Positions 41,883 to 50,115 of a DNA stretch of 64,000 bases are shown piece after piece (the stretch's first letter is position 1; each line of letters begins with the position of its first letter). The DNA comes from Actinoplanes campanulatus (GTDB lineage: Bacteria; Actinomycetota; Actinomycetes; Mycobacteriales; Micromonosporaceae): positions 1 through 64,000 of the forward strand of contig NZ_BMPW01000027.1 of the NCBI RefSeq assembly GCF_014647795.1. The letters run 5' to 3'. Both the position numbers and the translations under genes were made by a program. The notes under the pieces are model-generated. The model did not search any database. It was not told where the DNA came from and saw nothing but the letters and a program-made list of their open reading frames with translations.

Positions 41883-43876
41883 GCGAGGTCATCGGCGGAT
41901 CGGTGAGCCTGCCGGTGCGGGCCGACCTGCGGGCGCTCGACGCCGACGCGCTGGCCGCTCTCGCCAACCGCGGCCTGGTGAAACGGGCCGCCCGCGAGGC
42001 CGAACGGGAACCACCCGCGCTGTCGGCCGGGGCGGGCGCCACGGTCGTCGCCGAGTTCACCGACGGGGTCCGCGCCGAACTCCCGGAGGGCGGCCTGGAG
42101 CAGGGCCGCTGCACGTGCGGGGCGACCGGGGCCTGCCGGCACCTGCTCGGGCTGATCTTCGCCTACCAGGCCGCGCTGCCGGAGACCGCGCCGTCGGAGG
42201 ACGAGCCGCCCGCCGAGGCGACGGCCTGGTCACCGGGTGGGTTCACCGACGAGGACCTGGTCACCCGGATCGGGAGCCGGCTGGTCGAGACCGCCCGCCG
42301 CACCCACCGGGGCGGGTACACGGCCCGGATCCGGCGCGGCGCCGTCCCGGTGGCCGAGCTGCCCGCCGCGACCGTGCGGTTCCTGGTGCCCGGCGACCTG
42401 GGCTATGTGCACACCGACGCCCGCGCCGGCGTCCGCGACGACGTCATCGCCCTGGCCGTCTGGGCCTTCCGGGCGGCCGACGAGCAGTACCCCGGCGTCG
42501 ACGAGTGCTCCGTCGACGTCGGCGGGGCGCCGGGTGCCGCCGTCACCGGCTCCGGGCTCGAGACGGTGATCGAGTTCGCCGCCGAGGTGCTGCGGGCCGG
42601 GGCCGTGCACGCCGGTCCGGGCCTCGTCGCGGCCGCCGCCGGGCACCTGGCCACCCTCGACCGGGCCGGGCTGCGGTGGCCCCTCGACGCCACCGCCGAA
42701 CTCGCCGACCAGGTCACCGCGTACCGGGACCGCAGCGCCCGGTACACGCCCGAGCGGCTCGCCGACCTGATCGCGGAACTCTTCGCCCGGCATCGCGCGG
42801 TCAGCGCCGACAGCGGCGCCGGGCACCGGGCCCGGGTGCTCGGCTCCGAGGAGGCGGCCGAGACACCACTGCGCCGGGTCCGGCTGGACGGTCTCGGCGC
42901 CCGGGTCACCGCGGTCGACGGCCAGCGGCGGGTGGAGATCTTTCACGGGCAGGCGGCCAGCGGTGTCGTCCTGGTGTCGCACCGGCAGTGGGAGACCGAC
43001 GAGGACGGTCCCGCCCTCGGCCGGCGGCGGATCGCCGGAGCCACCGTCGACGCGATCGCCTCCGGGGCGCTGGTCACCGAGTCCGCGATCCGCAGCGCCA
43101 GCCGGACCGTGCGGCTCGGCGCCGGCCGGATCGCCAAGTCCACGGTCACGGTGTCCAACGGCGCCTGGGAAGGGCTGCCACCGGGGCTGCTCGCGTACGA
43201 CTACGCGAAACTGGCCGCCGAACTGGACGCCATGCCACCGCGCCCGGTCCGCGCCCGGGTCCGCGCCGAACTGGTCCGGGTGCTGGCGATCGCCGAGGTG
43301 GGCGAGAGCCGGTATGCGCCGGGGGCCCAGCGGCTCAGTGTCGAGATCCGGGACGGCTCCGGTGTCACGGCGACGGTCGAGGCCACCCACGCGGCGGTCG
43401 CTCCCGGCCGTCTCGACGCGGTCGCGGCAGCGCTCGACGGGCGCCGGGGCCGGCCGCGGTTCGTGGCCGGGAGTGTGCACCGCAGCGGTGGGCGGGTGGT
43501 CATCGATCCGTACGCGATCGCCGCCGACGGTCCGCCGGTCGTCCCCGACCTGGCCGTGCCACCCACCGGCCAGGGCCTCGGGAGCGCGGATGGGCCCGCC
43601 GGGTCCGCCGATCCGGGCGATCCGCTGGCCGAGGCGGTGGCGGTGGCCCGCGACGTGCTCGCCGAAGCGGCGCACAGCGGACTCGCCCACCTGCCCGGCG
43701 CCCACACCGATCGCCTGCGGTCGGCGCGGGCCGCGCTCGCCCGGGTCGGCCTGCACCGGGTGGCGGCGTCCCTCGACGAGATGGTGGCCCGTCTCGGCCC
43801 CGACCCGGGCGCCGAGGCCACCCGGGCCTGGGTCGACGCCTACCTACGCGTCAGCCTGGCCGCCGACCTCCGCTGA
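41879..43876 (+). CDS. SWIM zinc-finger protein
   Basis: Protein of 665 aa. The SWIM motif CxCxnCxH is RCTCGATGACRHLLGL (about 77-92), a zinc site that binds DNA or protein. The remainder is beta-rich and not assigned to a family I can name; it has many R-V-x-L-x-G strands. CGGAGG precedes ATG 41879 by seven bases. Last gene of the operon; a short tandem repeat begins at its stop. SWIM proteins recur in MoxR-VWA neighbourhoods and are candidates for target recognition. Confidence 0.85.
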   Translation: MSEVIGGSVSLPVRADLRALDADALAALANRGLVKRAAREAEREPPALSAGAGATVVAEFTDGVRAELPEGGLEQGRCTCGATGACRHLLGLIFAYQAALPETAPSEDEPPAEATAWSPGGFTDEDLVTRIGSRLVETARRTHRGGYTARIRRGAVPVAELPAATVRFLVPGDLGYVHTDARAGVRDDVIALAVWAFRAADEQYPGVDECSVDVGGAPGAAVTGSGLETVIEFAAEVLRAGAVHAGPGLVAAAAGHLATLDRAGLRWPLDATAELADQVTAYRDRSARYTPERLADLIAELFARHRAVSADSGAGHRARVLGSEEAAETPLRRVRLDGLGARVTAVDGQRRVEIFHGQAASGVVLVSHRQWETDEDGPALGRRRIAGATVDAIASGALVTESAIRSASRTVRLGAGRIAKSTVTVSNGAWEGLPPGLLAYDYAKLAAELDAMPPRPVRARVRAELVRVLAIAEVGESRYAPGAQRLSVEIRDGSGVTATVEATHAAVAPGRLDAVAAALDGRRGRPRFVAGSVHRSGGRVVIDPYAIAADGPPVVPDLAVPPTGQGLGSADGPAGSADPGDPLAEAVAVARDVLAEAAHSGLAHLPGAHTDRLRSARAALARVGLHRVAASLDEMVARLGPDPGAEATRAWVDAYLRVSLAADLR

Positions 43877-43968
43877 CGGCTGCCTTGGCGGTGCGGTCGG
43901 CCTCGGCCGGCGGCTGCCCTGGCGGTGCGGTCGGCCTCCGCTGACGGGCGCCTTGACGATGCGCGGCC
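43875..43968 (+). repeat. 34-bp tandem repeat after the SWIM gene
   Basis: GGCTGCCTTGGCGGTGCGGT (43875) is repeated at 43909 as GGCTGCCCTGGCGGTGCGGT with a 34-bp period, and a degenerate third copy starts at 43943. CCTCCGCTGACGG occurs both at the end of the SWIM gene and in the third copy, pointing to duplication of the gene end. Confidence 0.7.
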
Positions 43969-43998
43969 GGACGGTGGTGGGAGGCGTCGGCGGGTGGG

Positions 43999-44742
43999 TC
44001 AGCCGTTGCGGACGGCGGTTTCCACGCCGGTCTCGTGCGGGCCCAGGAAGACCGGGTCGCGGGCGGTGAGGACGTCGGCGGCGGCCTTGACCGCGGCGCC
44101 GTACTCGCGGACCTCGCCCCGCAGCCACAGGTCCTTGTAGGCGCGGGCCGTGTCGTCGCCCACGCCGGCGGCGTCGATGCCCTGCTCGCGGCAGAGGGCC
44201 ACGGCCCGGGGAAGGTGGAAGTTCTGGGTGACGACGATCGCCTGCTGGACGCCGAAGATCTTGCGGGCCCGGACGCACGAGTCGTAGGTGTCGAAGCCGG
44301 CGTGGTCGAGCACCACCCGGTCGGCGGGGACACCGCGGGCGACCAGCCACGCCTGCATGGCGCCCGGTTCGTCGTAGGCCCACTCGCCGTGGTCGCCGGA
44401 GACCAGGATCGCCTTGATCTTGCCGGCTTCCAGGAGCTGCCGGGCGATCTCCAGGCGGGCGGCGAGGAACGCCGACGGCTGGCCGTTCGGGTCGACCTGG
44501 GCGCCGAGGACCAGCGCGACAGGTGCGGCCGGCACCGATGCGGCGTCGTAGAGGTGACCGTCGGCCGCGGAGCGGACCCATGTGGTGCATCCGATGGCGA
44601 CGGCGACCGCGAGGATCGCGCTCAGCGTGCCCGCCACCAGTAGGCGGCGCAGCCGCCGGCCCTGGAGAAGAGCGCGGAGCGACGGCAGACGCCGCTCGCC
44701 GTCGGACGGGAACCAGCTGTGGAACAGGGAACGCTTCGGCAC
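43999..44742 (-). CDS. YdcF/SanA-like DUF218 membrane protein
   Basis: Protein of 247 aa. One membrane helix near the N-terminus, RRLLVAGTLSAILAVAVAIG (about 30-50), then a DUF218 domain with VALVLGAQVDPNGQPS, LVSGDHGEWAYDE, VVLDHAGFDTYDS and VVTQNFHLPRAVALC, the conserved pattern of YdcF and SanA, which affect envelope permeability and drug exclusion. The domain probably lies outside the membrane. GTG 44742 is chosen so that the basic cytosolic segment precedes the helix; no good ribosome-binding site is seen. Divergent to a GNAT gene. Confidence 0.83.
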   Translation of the reverse strand: MPKRSLFHSWFPSDGERRLPSLRALLQGRRLRRLLVAGTLSAILAVAVAIGCTTWVRSAADGHLYDAASVPAAPVALVLGAQVDPNGQPSAFLAARLEIARQLLEAGKIKAILVSGDHGEWAYDEPGAMQAWLVARGVPADRVVLDHAGFDTYDSCVRARKIFGVQQAIVVTQNFHLPRAVALCREQGIDAAGVGDDTARAYKDLWLRGEVREYGAAVKAAADVLTARDPVFLGPHETGVETAVRNG

Positions 44743-44860
44743 GGGACCGAGGATGGCAAATCCGGTCAACCGCAGCCTGCCGCGGGGTGCGGGCAGCGGG
44801 GGGAGCAGAGCAGGTGAGGGCAGCGGGGAGCGGAACGCCGTCGATGGCAGCATGGGGCCC

Positions 44861-45580
44861 ATGATCGATATTGCCGTGGAGGGGGATCCGCTGGTCCGGT
44901 GGGCGTTGCACGCGCCCGGCGCCCGTGTCTGGCGACGGCCGGGCGCGGTCGTCGTGGCGTGTCCCGATCTGTCGCACTGGGACCGGCTGGTGATGAACGG
45001 CGAGCCGGGCGCGGTGGCGGCACTGCTGCCCGAGGTGCTGGCGGGCACCGGGGAGACGTTCCGGCCGTTCGGGACGGAGGAGCTGGTCACCGAGGTGGTC
45101 GCGCGGCTCCCGGGGCTGGAGGTGAGCGCGACCTTCGCCTGGATGGAGACCACCGAGCCGGTCGGCCGGGCGACGGGCGCCGCCGCCTGGCTCGGCGACG
45201 AGGACCGGGCCGAGGTGACCGCGCTGATCGACGAGGCCTACCCGGAGTCGTACGCCCGGCCGGGTGGCGCCGGGGTCCGGCGGTGGGCGGGCATCCGGGA
45301 CGCCGACGGAACGCTGCTCACGGTCGCCGCCGAGGCGTGGTCGACCGCGGAGACCGGGTTCATGTCCGGGGTGGCGACCCGTCCGTCGGCCCGGGGCCGC
45401 GGGCTCGGGGCGGCGATCTGCGCGTTCGTCGCCGACGAGTTGCTGCCCGGCCGGGAGCGGGTCGCGCTCCTGGTCGACTACTGGAACACCGCGGCGCTGG
45501 CCACCTACACCCGGCTCGGCTTCACGACCCGGCGGGTGGCCGCGGCACGGCGATCTCAGGCCGTACGGGTGGCGGTGTAG
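44861..45580 (+). CDS. GNAT-family N-acetyltransferase
   Basis: Protein of 239 aa. The acetyl-CoA binding segment is GVATRPSARGRGLGAAICAF (about 167-186, with R-G-R-G-L-G), preceded by a beta strand and followed by YWNTAALATYTRLGF. The N-terminal 100 residues are a second, degenerate GNAT-like half (DRLVMNGEPGAVAALLPEVL). Substrate unknown. ATG 44861 is chosen; ATG 44852 is possible. Its last 25 bp overlap the convergent methyltransferase gene. Confidence 0.82.
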   Translation: MIDIAVEGDPLVRWALHAPGARVWRRPGAVVVACPDLSHWDRLVMNGEPGAVAALLPEVLAGTGETFRPFGTEELVTEVVARLPGLEVSATFAWMETTEPVGRATGAAAWLGDEDRAEVTALIDEAYPESYARPGGAGVRRWAGIRDADGTLLTVAAEAWSTAETGFMSGVATRPSARGRGLGAAICAFVADELLPGRERVALLVDYWNTAALATYTRLGFTTRRVAAARRSQAVRVAV

Positions 45581-46383
45581 AGCAGGTACTCCCAGTCCAG
45601 CGTGCCGCCGCCCTGGTCGAAGCGGGCGCCCAGGGCGGCCAGGTCGGCGTCCAGGGCGGCGACGCGGTCCGGGTCGCCGGCGATGTTGCGGTAGACGGCG
45701 ATGGTCGGGCCGTAGACGCGTTTGAAGTAGTCGCGGAACTCCTCCGGCGTGCCGAAGTGGGTGACCCGCAGGTTGCGGCGTTCCACCGTCACCCCGGAGA
45801 CGCCGTCGCCGAACAGGGACTCCAGGTGGGCCGGGTCGCCCCAGCGGGGTGGGGGCTGGGCGCCGGCCGGCGGCGGGGCGGCGTACGGCTTCATGGTGGC
45901 GAACATCTGCCCGATGAAGCCTTCCGGCGTCCAGTTGATCAGGCCGATCGTGCCGCCGGGACGGCAGACGCGGAGCAGCTCGGCGGCGGCGGTCTCGTGG
46001 AACGGGGCGAACATGACGCCGATGCACGAGATGACCGTGTCGAACGAGCCGGTGTCGAAGGGCAGGGCCTCGGCGTCGGCCTCGACCCAGTTGAGCTTGG
46101 CGTCGAGGGTGGCGGCGTGGCGTTCGCCGACCGCCAGCAGCTCCGGAGTGAGATCACTGGCGGTGACGGTGGCGCCGGCGAGGGCGGCCGGGACCGCGGC
46201 GTTGCCGGTGCCCGCGCCGACGTCGAGGACGGTCTGTCCGGGACCGATCTCCGTGGCGGCCACCAGGACCGGCCCGAGCGGGGCGACGATGTCGGCGGCC
46301 AGCGCCGGGTAGTCACCGGAGGCCCACATGGCGCGGTGCTTCTGTTTCACGGTGGGAGCGGTTGGAGCGGTTGGATTCGTCAT
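45556..46383 (-). CDS. Class I SAM-dependent methyltransferase
   Basis: Protein of 275 aa. Motif I is VLDVGAGTGNAAVPAAL (about 51-67), motif II includes WVEADAEALPFDTGSFD (about 99-115) and motif III is LLRVCRPGGTIGLINW, typical of UbiE/COQ5-type small-molecule methyltransferases. The C-terminal 90 residues are aromatic-rich. TACCGT ends seven bases before its ATG on the minus strand, so it is probably leaderless; a 47-bp inverted repeat overlaps its -35 area. The 3' end overlaps the opposite GNAT gene by 25 bp. Substrate unknown. Confidence 0.88.
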   Translation of the reverse strand: MTNPTAPTAPTVKQKHRAMWASGDYPALAADIVAPLGPVLVAATEIGPGQTVLDVGAGTGNAAVPAALAGATVTASDLTPELLAVGERHAATLDAKLNWVEADAEALPFDTGSFDTVISCIGVMFAPFHETAAAELLRVCRPGGTIGLINWTPEGFIGQMFATMKPYAAPPPAGAQPPPRWGDPAHLESLFGDGVSGVTVERRNLRVTHFGTPEEFRDYFKRVYGPTIAVYRNIAGDPDRVAALDADLAALGARFDQGGGTLDWEYLLYTATRTA

Positions 46384-46390
46384 GTCACTG

Positions 46391-46396
46391 ACGGTA
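46391..46396 (-). promoter_or_regulatory. -10 box for the leaderless methyltransferase gene
   Basis: TACCGT on the minus strand, seven bases from ATG 46383, with the inverted repeat 46405-46451 immediately upstream. Confidence 0.5.
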
Positions 46397-46404
46397 GGCG
46401 TCGC

Positions 46405-46451
46405 GGAAGCGGTCGGTCGGGTACACGATGCGTACCCGACTGTCCGCTTCC
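46405..46451. promoter_or_regulatory. Long inverted repeat between the GH3 and methyltransferase genes
   Basis: Outer arms GGAAGCGG (46405-46412) and CCGCTTCC (46444-46451), inner arms GTCGGGTAC (46416-46424) and GTACCCGAC (46432-46440) around ACGATGC. It starts 19 bp after the GH3 stop and covers the -35 zone of the methyltransferase gene, so it may terminate one and control the other. Confidence 0.7.
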
Positions 46452-46469
46452 GGACGGACGCCCCGGGTT

Positions 46470-48707
46470 TCAGGAGATGCGGAACTTCGCGGACTGCAAC
46501 GCGGAGGGCCGCGAGTTCGGGCCGACGAGCAGCTCGAAGTCGCCGGCCTCGACGATCCGCACGCCGTCCGCCGACACGAGCGTGCAGTCCGCGGCCGGCA
46601 CCTCCAGGGTGACCGTGACGCTCTCCCCGGGCTCGACGGTGACCTGCCGGTATGCCTTCAGCTCCCGGCCGGCCCAGGTGACGCTGGTGACGAGGTCGCT
46701 GACGTACACCTGGACGGTCTCCAGCGCCGGCCGTGTCCCGGTGTTGGTGAGCCGCACGGTGGCCCGCACCACCCCGTCCGCCGCGACGTCCGGCTCCTCG
46801 ATGCTGAGCCCGTCGTAGACCACGGTGGTGTAGCTGAGCCCCTCCCCGAAGGCGAACAGCGGGTCCTGGGTGAGGTCGGCGTACCGGGTGCCGTGCTGGC
46901 CGCGCAGCTGGTTGTAGTAGATCGGCTGCTGACCGGCGTGCCGGGCCGCCGAGATCGGCATCCGCCCGCTCGGCTCGATCAGCCCGAGCAGCAGCTCGGC
47001 GATGGCCTGCCCGCCCCGCATGCCCGGGTTGAAGGCCTGCACGACGGCGGCCGCCTGGAGAGCCGATGGCGGCAGGGCGAGCGGCTTGCCGTCGATCAGC
47101 ACCACGATCATCGGGGTGCCGGTGGCCGCGACCGCGTCGAGCAGCGCGATCTGCCCGCCGACCAGTTCGAGGGTGGCGGTGGACTTGTGCTCGCCGTTGA
47201 GGTTGACGGTGTCACCGACGACCACGATGGCGTAGTCGGCGGCGGCCGCGAGCCGCCGGGCACGCTCAAGATCTTCAAAAGCCGCGGGGACGCCCTCCGA
47301 GATCGGCGGCCGCGGCTGCCCGTCCGGGAACGTCTCGCCGTCCGGGTCCGGCACCAGCCGCTCGATCTCCACGGCCGGGTCGAAGTCCAGCTCCCAGCCG
47401 GACGGCAGCAGCGAGCGGAGCCCGTCGAGGACCGTCGTGGTCAGTTCCCGCGGGTGGCCGTCGGGCATCCAGTCGACCTGCCCGGAGTCGCCGGCCCAGT
47501 CGCCGAGCTGCGCGGACACGTCGTGGGCGTTGGGCCCGAGCAGCGCGATGCGCTTCGACGGCGCGGACGGCAGGGGCAGTACGCCGTCGTTGCGCAGCAG
47601 CACCAGCGACCGCCGGGCCACCTCGAGGTTGAGCTCGGTGTGCGCGGCGCACCCGATCACCTCACGCTGCCGGGCGGCGTCCGGGGTACGCGGGTTCTCG
47701 AAGAGGCCCAGTTCGAACTTCAGGCGCAGGATCCGCCGTACCGCCGCATCGATGTCGTCCTCACGCAGAAGGCCGCGCCGGATCGCCTCCTGGGCGCCTT
47801 CGAAGAAGGCCGGGGTCGTCATGATCACGTCGTTGCCGGCCTTGACGGCGAGGGCCGCGGCCTCGGCGTAGTCGGCGCAGACCTTCTGCTCCCAGACCAT
47901 CCGGCCGACGTTGTCCCAGTCGGTGACGAGCGTGCCGGTGAAGCCCCACTCGCCCTTGAGCACGTCGTTGAGCAGCCACTTGTTGGCGGTGATCGGCACG
48001 CCGTCCATCGACTGGTAGCCGAGCATGAAGACCCGGCAGCCCTCGGCGGCGGCCCGCTCGAACGGCGGCAGGAACCAGGAGCGCAGCTTGCGCCGGCTGA
48101 TGTCGGCCTCGCTGGCGTCCCGGCCGCCCTGGGTCTCGGAGTAGCCGGCGAAGTGCTTGGCGGTGGCCAGGATGGCGGTCGGGTCGGTGAGGCCCTCGCC
48201 CTGGTAGCCGCGGATCATCGCGGCGCCCAGCTCGCCGATCAGGTACGGGTCCTCGCCGAACGTCTCGTCGACCCGGCCCCAGCGCAGGTCCCGGGCGATG
48301 CAGAGCACCGGTGAGAAGGTCCAGTGCACGCCGGTGGCGGCGGCCTCCACGGCGGTGGCCCGGCCGACCTTCTCGACCAGCTCCGGGTCCCAGGTGGCGG
48401 CCATGCCGAGCTGGGTGGGGAAGACCGTGGCGCCGGGCCAGAAGCCGTGGCCGTGGATGCAGTCCTCGGCGGTGATCAGCGGGATCCGCAGGCGGGTACG
48501 CGCGACGAGTTCGGCCGCCTCGACCAGCTTGGCCGGTGAGGTGTGCAGGATCGATCCGGCGAGCTTCTCCAGAACGAGCTCGGACAGGTCCTGGCGGGCG
48601 TCGAGCTGGAGCATCTGGCCGATCTTCTCGGGCAGCGTCATCCGGCCCAGCAGATCCTCCACGCGCTCCGCAACTCCGAGCGTGGAGTCCTGATATGGCA
48701 TGGGCAT
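46470..48707 (-). CDS. Glycoside hydrolase family 3 beta-glucosidase/xylosidase
   Basis: Protein of 745 aa. The N-terminal TIM barrel has LGRMTLPEKIGQMLQLD, AKHFAGYSETQGGRDAS (the K-H region of GH3) and the nucleophile Asp in TLVTDWDNVGRM (about 265). The alpha/beta sandwich follows (VGDTVNLNGEHKST), then a C-terminal fibronectin III-like domain (about 660-745, VTVTLEVPAADCTLV). No signal peptide, so it is likely a cytosolic enzyme that cleaves imported oligosaccharides. ATG 48707 has GGGAG seven bases upstream. A group of GGAAC/GTTCC palindromes lies in its promoter region, pointing to a sugar-responsive repressor. Confidence 0.93.
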   Translation of the reverse strand: MPMPYQDSTLGVAERVEDLLGRMTLPEKIGQMLQLDARQDLSELVLEKLAGSILHTSPAKLVEAAELVARTRLRIPLITAEDCIHGHGFWPGATVFPTQLGMAATWDPELVEKVGRATAVEAAATGVHWTFSPVLCIARDLRWGRVDETFGEDPYLIGELGAAMIRGYQGEGLTDPTAILATAKHFAGYSETQGGRDASEADISRRKLRSWFLPPFERAAAEGCRVFMLGYQSMDGVPITANKWLLNDVLKGEWGFTGTLVTDWDNVGRMVWEQKVCADYAEAAALAVKAGNDVIMTTPAFFEGAQEAIRRGLLREDDIDAAVRRILRLKFELGLFENPRTPDAARQREVIGCAAHTELNLEVARRSLVLLRNDGVLPLPSAPSKRIALLGPNAHDVSAQLGDWAGDSGQVDWMPDGHPRELTTTVLDGLRSLLPSGWELDFDPAVEIERLVPDPDGETFPDGQPRPPISEGVPAAFEDLERARRLAAAADYAIVVVGDTVNLNGEHKSTATLELVGGQIALLDAVAATGTPMIVVLIDGKPLALPPSALQAAAVVQAFNPGMRGGQAIAELLLGLIEPSGRMPISAARHAGQQPIYYNQLRGQHGTRYADLTQDPLFAFGEGLSYTTVVYDGLSIEEPDVAADGVVRATVRLTNTGTRPALETVQVYVSDLVTSVTWAGRELKAYRQVTVEPGESVTVTLEVPAADCTLVSADGVRIVEAGDFELLVGPNSRPSALQSAKFRIS

Positions 48708-48730
48708 GGCGTCGCTCCCAAGGGGGTGTA

Positions 48731-48798
48731 CCGAACACGAACGGTTCGGAGTCTTCCAGTCCGGAACCGGTTCCGGCACCCCGCCACGGTTCCGGAAC
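48731..48798. promoter_or_regulatory. Palindrome cluster upstream of the GH3 gene
   Basis: Three inverted repeats of one theme: CCGAAC...GTTCGG (48731-48749), CCGGAACCGGTTCCGG (48761-48776, perfect 16 bp) and GTTCCGGAAC (48789-48798, perfect 10 bp). Length and symmetry suit LacI-family operators. No regulator gene is adjacent. Confidence 0.6.
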
Positions 48799-48912
48799 TT
48801 CATCGTTCCACCGATCCGAGGGGGAGGCGAATTCGCCGCGATGCCGGTATGGTCCATACCGCACCGCACTCAGTGGAGTCTATTGATCACGCGTGGTGAT
48901 TCAAGGGGGGTC

Positions 48913-50115
48913 ATGGGTTCGGCTGACCGGGTCCTGCGTCGGACCGCCGAGGCGATCGAGCACATCGCCGGAATCTGTTTCAAGACCGGCCCGCCCCGGC
49001 AGGTCGGCGCCGAGTTGGAGTGGACCACACACCGCGCCGCCGATCCGTCCGCGTACCTGCGGGCCGGCGACCTGGCCGGGGCACTGGGCGAGCATGCGCC
49101 CGTCACCCTCGGCAACCCGAACCCCGTGCCGCTGCCCTGCGGTGGCGCGGTCACCGTCGAACCGGGCGGTCAGGTCGAGATCTCCTCGGTCCCGGCCGGA
49201 TCCCTGGCCGAGTTGCACACCGCGGTCACCGCCGACCGCGAGGTCCTCACCGCACTGCTGGCCGATGCCGGGATCGTGCTGGGGGAGCAGGGCCTCGACC
49301 CGTACGGGCGGCGCCGCCGGCTCCTCGACGCCCCGCGGTACGCCGCCATGGAGAGGGCCTTCGACAGCTCCGGCCACACCATGATGACCGCCACCGCCGG
49401 CCTCCAGATCTGCCTCGACGCCGGCGAGGCGCACCAGATCGTGCCCCGATGGGCGGCCCTGCACGAGATGGGCCCGGCCCTGCTGGCCCTGTTCGCCAAC
49501 TCCCCGGCCGACGGCTGGGCGTCCCGGCGGATGGCCTCGTGGTACGGGATCGACCCCCGCCGTACCGCCCCGGTCCCGGTCTCCGCGGACCCGGCGCAGG
49601 CCTGGGCGGAGTACGCGGTCCGCGCCCCGCTGCTGTGCGTGCCCCGGCCGGACGGCTGCTGGGACGTCCCTCCCGAGGTGACGTTCGCCGACTGGATCGA
49701 AGCCGGCCCGATCGGCGCCGGCCCGATCGGCCGTCCACCCACGCCGGCCGACCTCGAGTACCACCTCGGCACCCTGTTCCCGCCGGTCCGGCCCCGGGGC
49801 TACCTGGAGGTCCGCTACCTGGACACCCAGCCCGGCGACGAGTGGATCGTCCCGGCCGCGGTGCTGGTCACCCTGCTCGACTCCGACACGCTCACCGACC
49901 GGGCCCGCGAACTGGCCGCCGCCGGGGCCGGCCGCTGGCATGCCGCCGCGCGCCTCGGCCTGGCCGACGGCCCGGTCCGCCGGTCCGCCGCCGACCTGGC
50001 CGGCCTGGCCTGCCGCCACCTGGACCGGACCGGGCTGCCGGCCGCCGTCCGGGAGGAGATCGTCGAGGCCGTCCAGCGCCGGCTGCACCGCCACCGAGAG
50101 GGGATCTCCGCATGA
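48913..50115 (+). CDS. egtA: Glutamate-cysteine ligase EgtA
   Basis: Protein of 400 aa of the GCS2 family. The substrate region is QVGAELEWTTHRAADPSAYL (about 34-53), followed by VTVEPGGQVEISSVPAGSL (about 80-98, with E-P-G-G-Q-x-E-I) and TATAGLQICLDAGE (about 158). It joins glutamate and cysteine, whose product feeds ergothioneine synthesis. AAGGGGGG precedes ATG 48913. It overlaps egtB by ATGA. Assignment as EgtA rather than general GshA rests on the neighbours. Confidence 0.93.
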   Translation: MGSADRVLRRTAEAIEHIAGICFKTGPPRQVGAELEWTTHRAADPSAYLRAGDLAGALGEHAPVTLGNPNPVPLPCGGAVTVEPGGQVEISSVPAGSLAELHTAVTADREVLTALLADAGIVLGEQGLDPYGRRRRLLDAPRYAAMERAFDSSGHTMMTATAGLQICLDAGEAHQIVPRWAALHEMGPALLALFANSPADGWASRRMASWYGIDPRRTAPVPVSADPAQAWAEYAVRAPLLCVPRPDGCWDVPPEVTFADWIEAGPIGAGPIGRPPTPADLEYHLGTLFPPVRPRGYLEVRYLDTQPGDEWIVPAAVLVTLLDSDTLTDRARELAAAGAGRWHAAARLGLADGPVRRSAADLAGLACRHLDRTGLPAAVREEIVEAVQRRLHRHREGISA

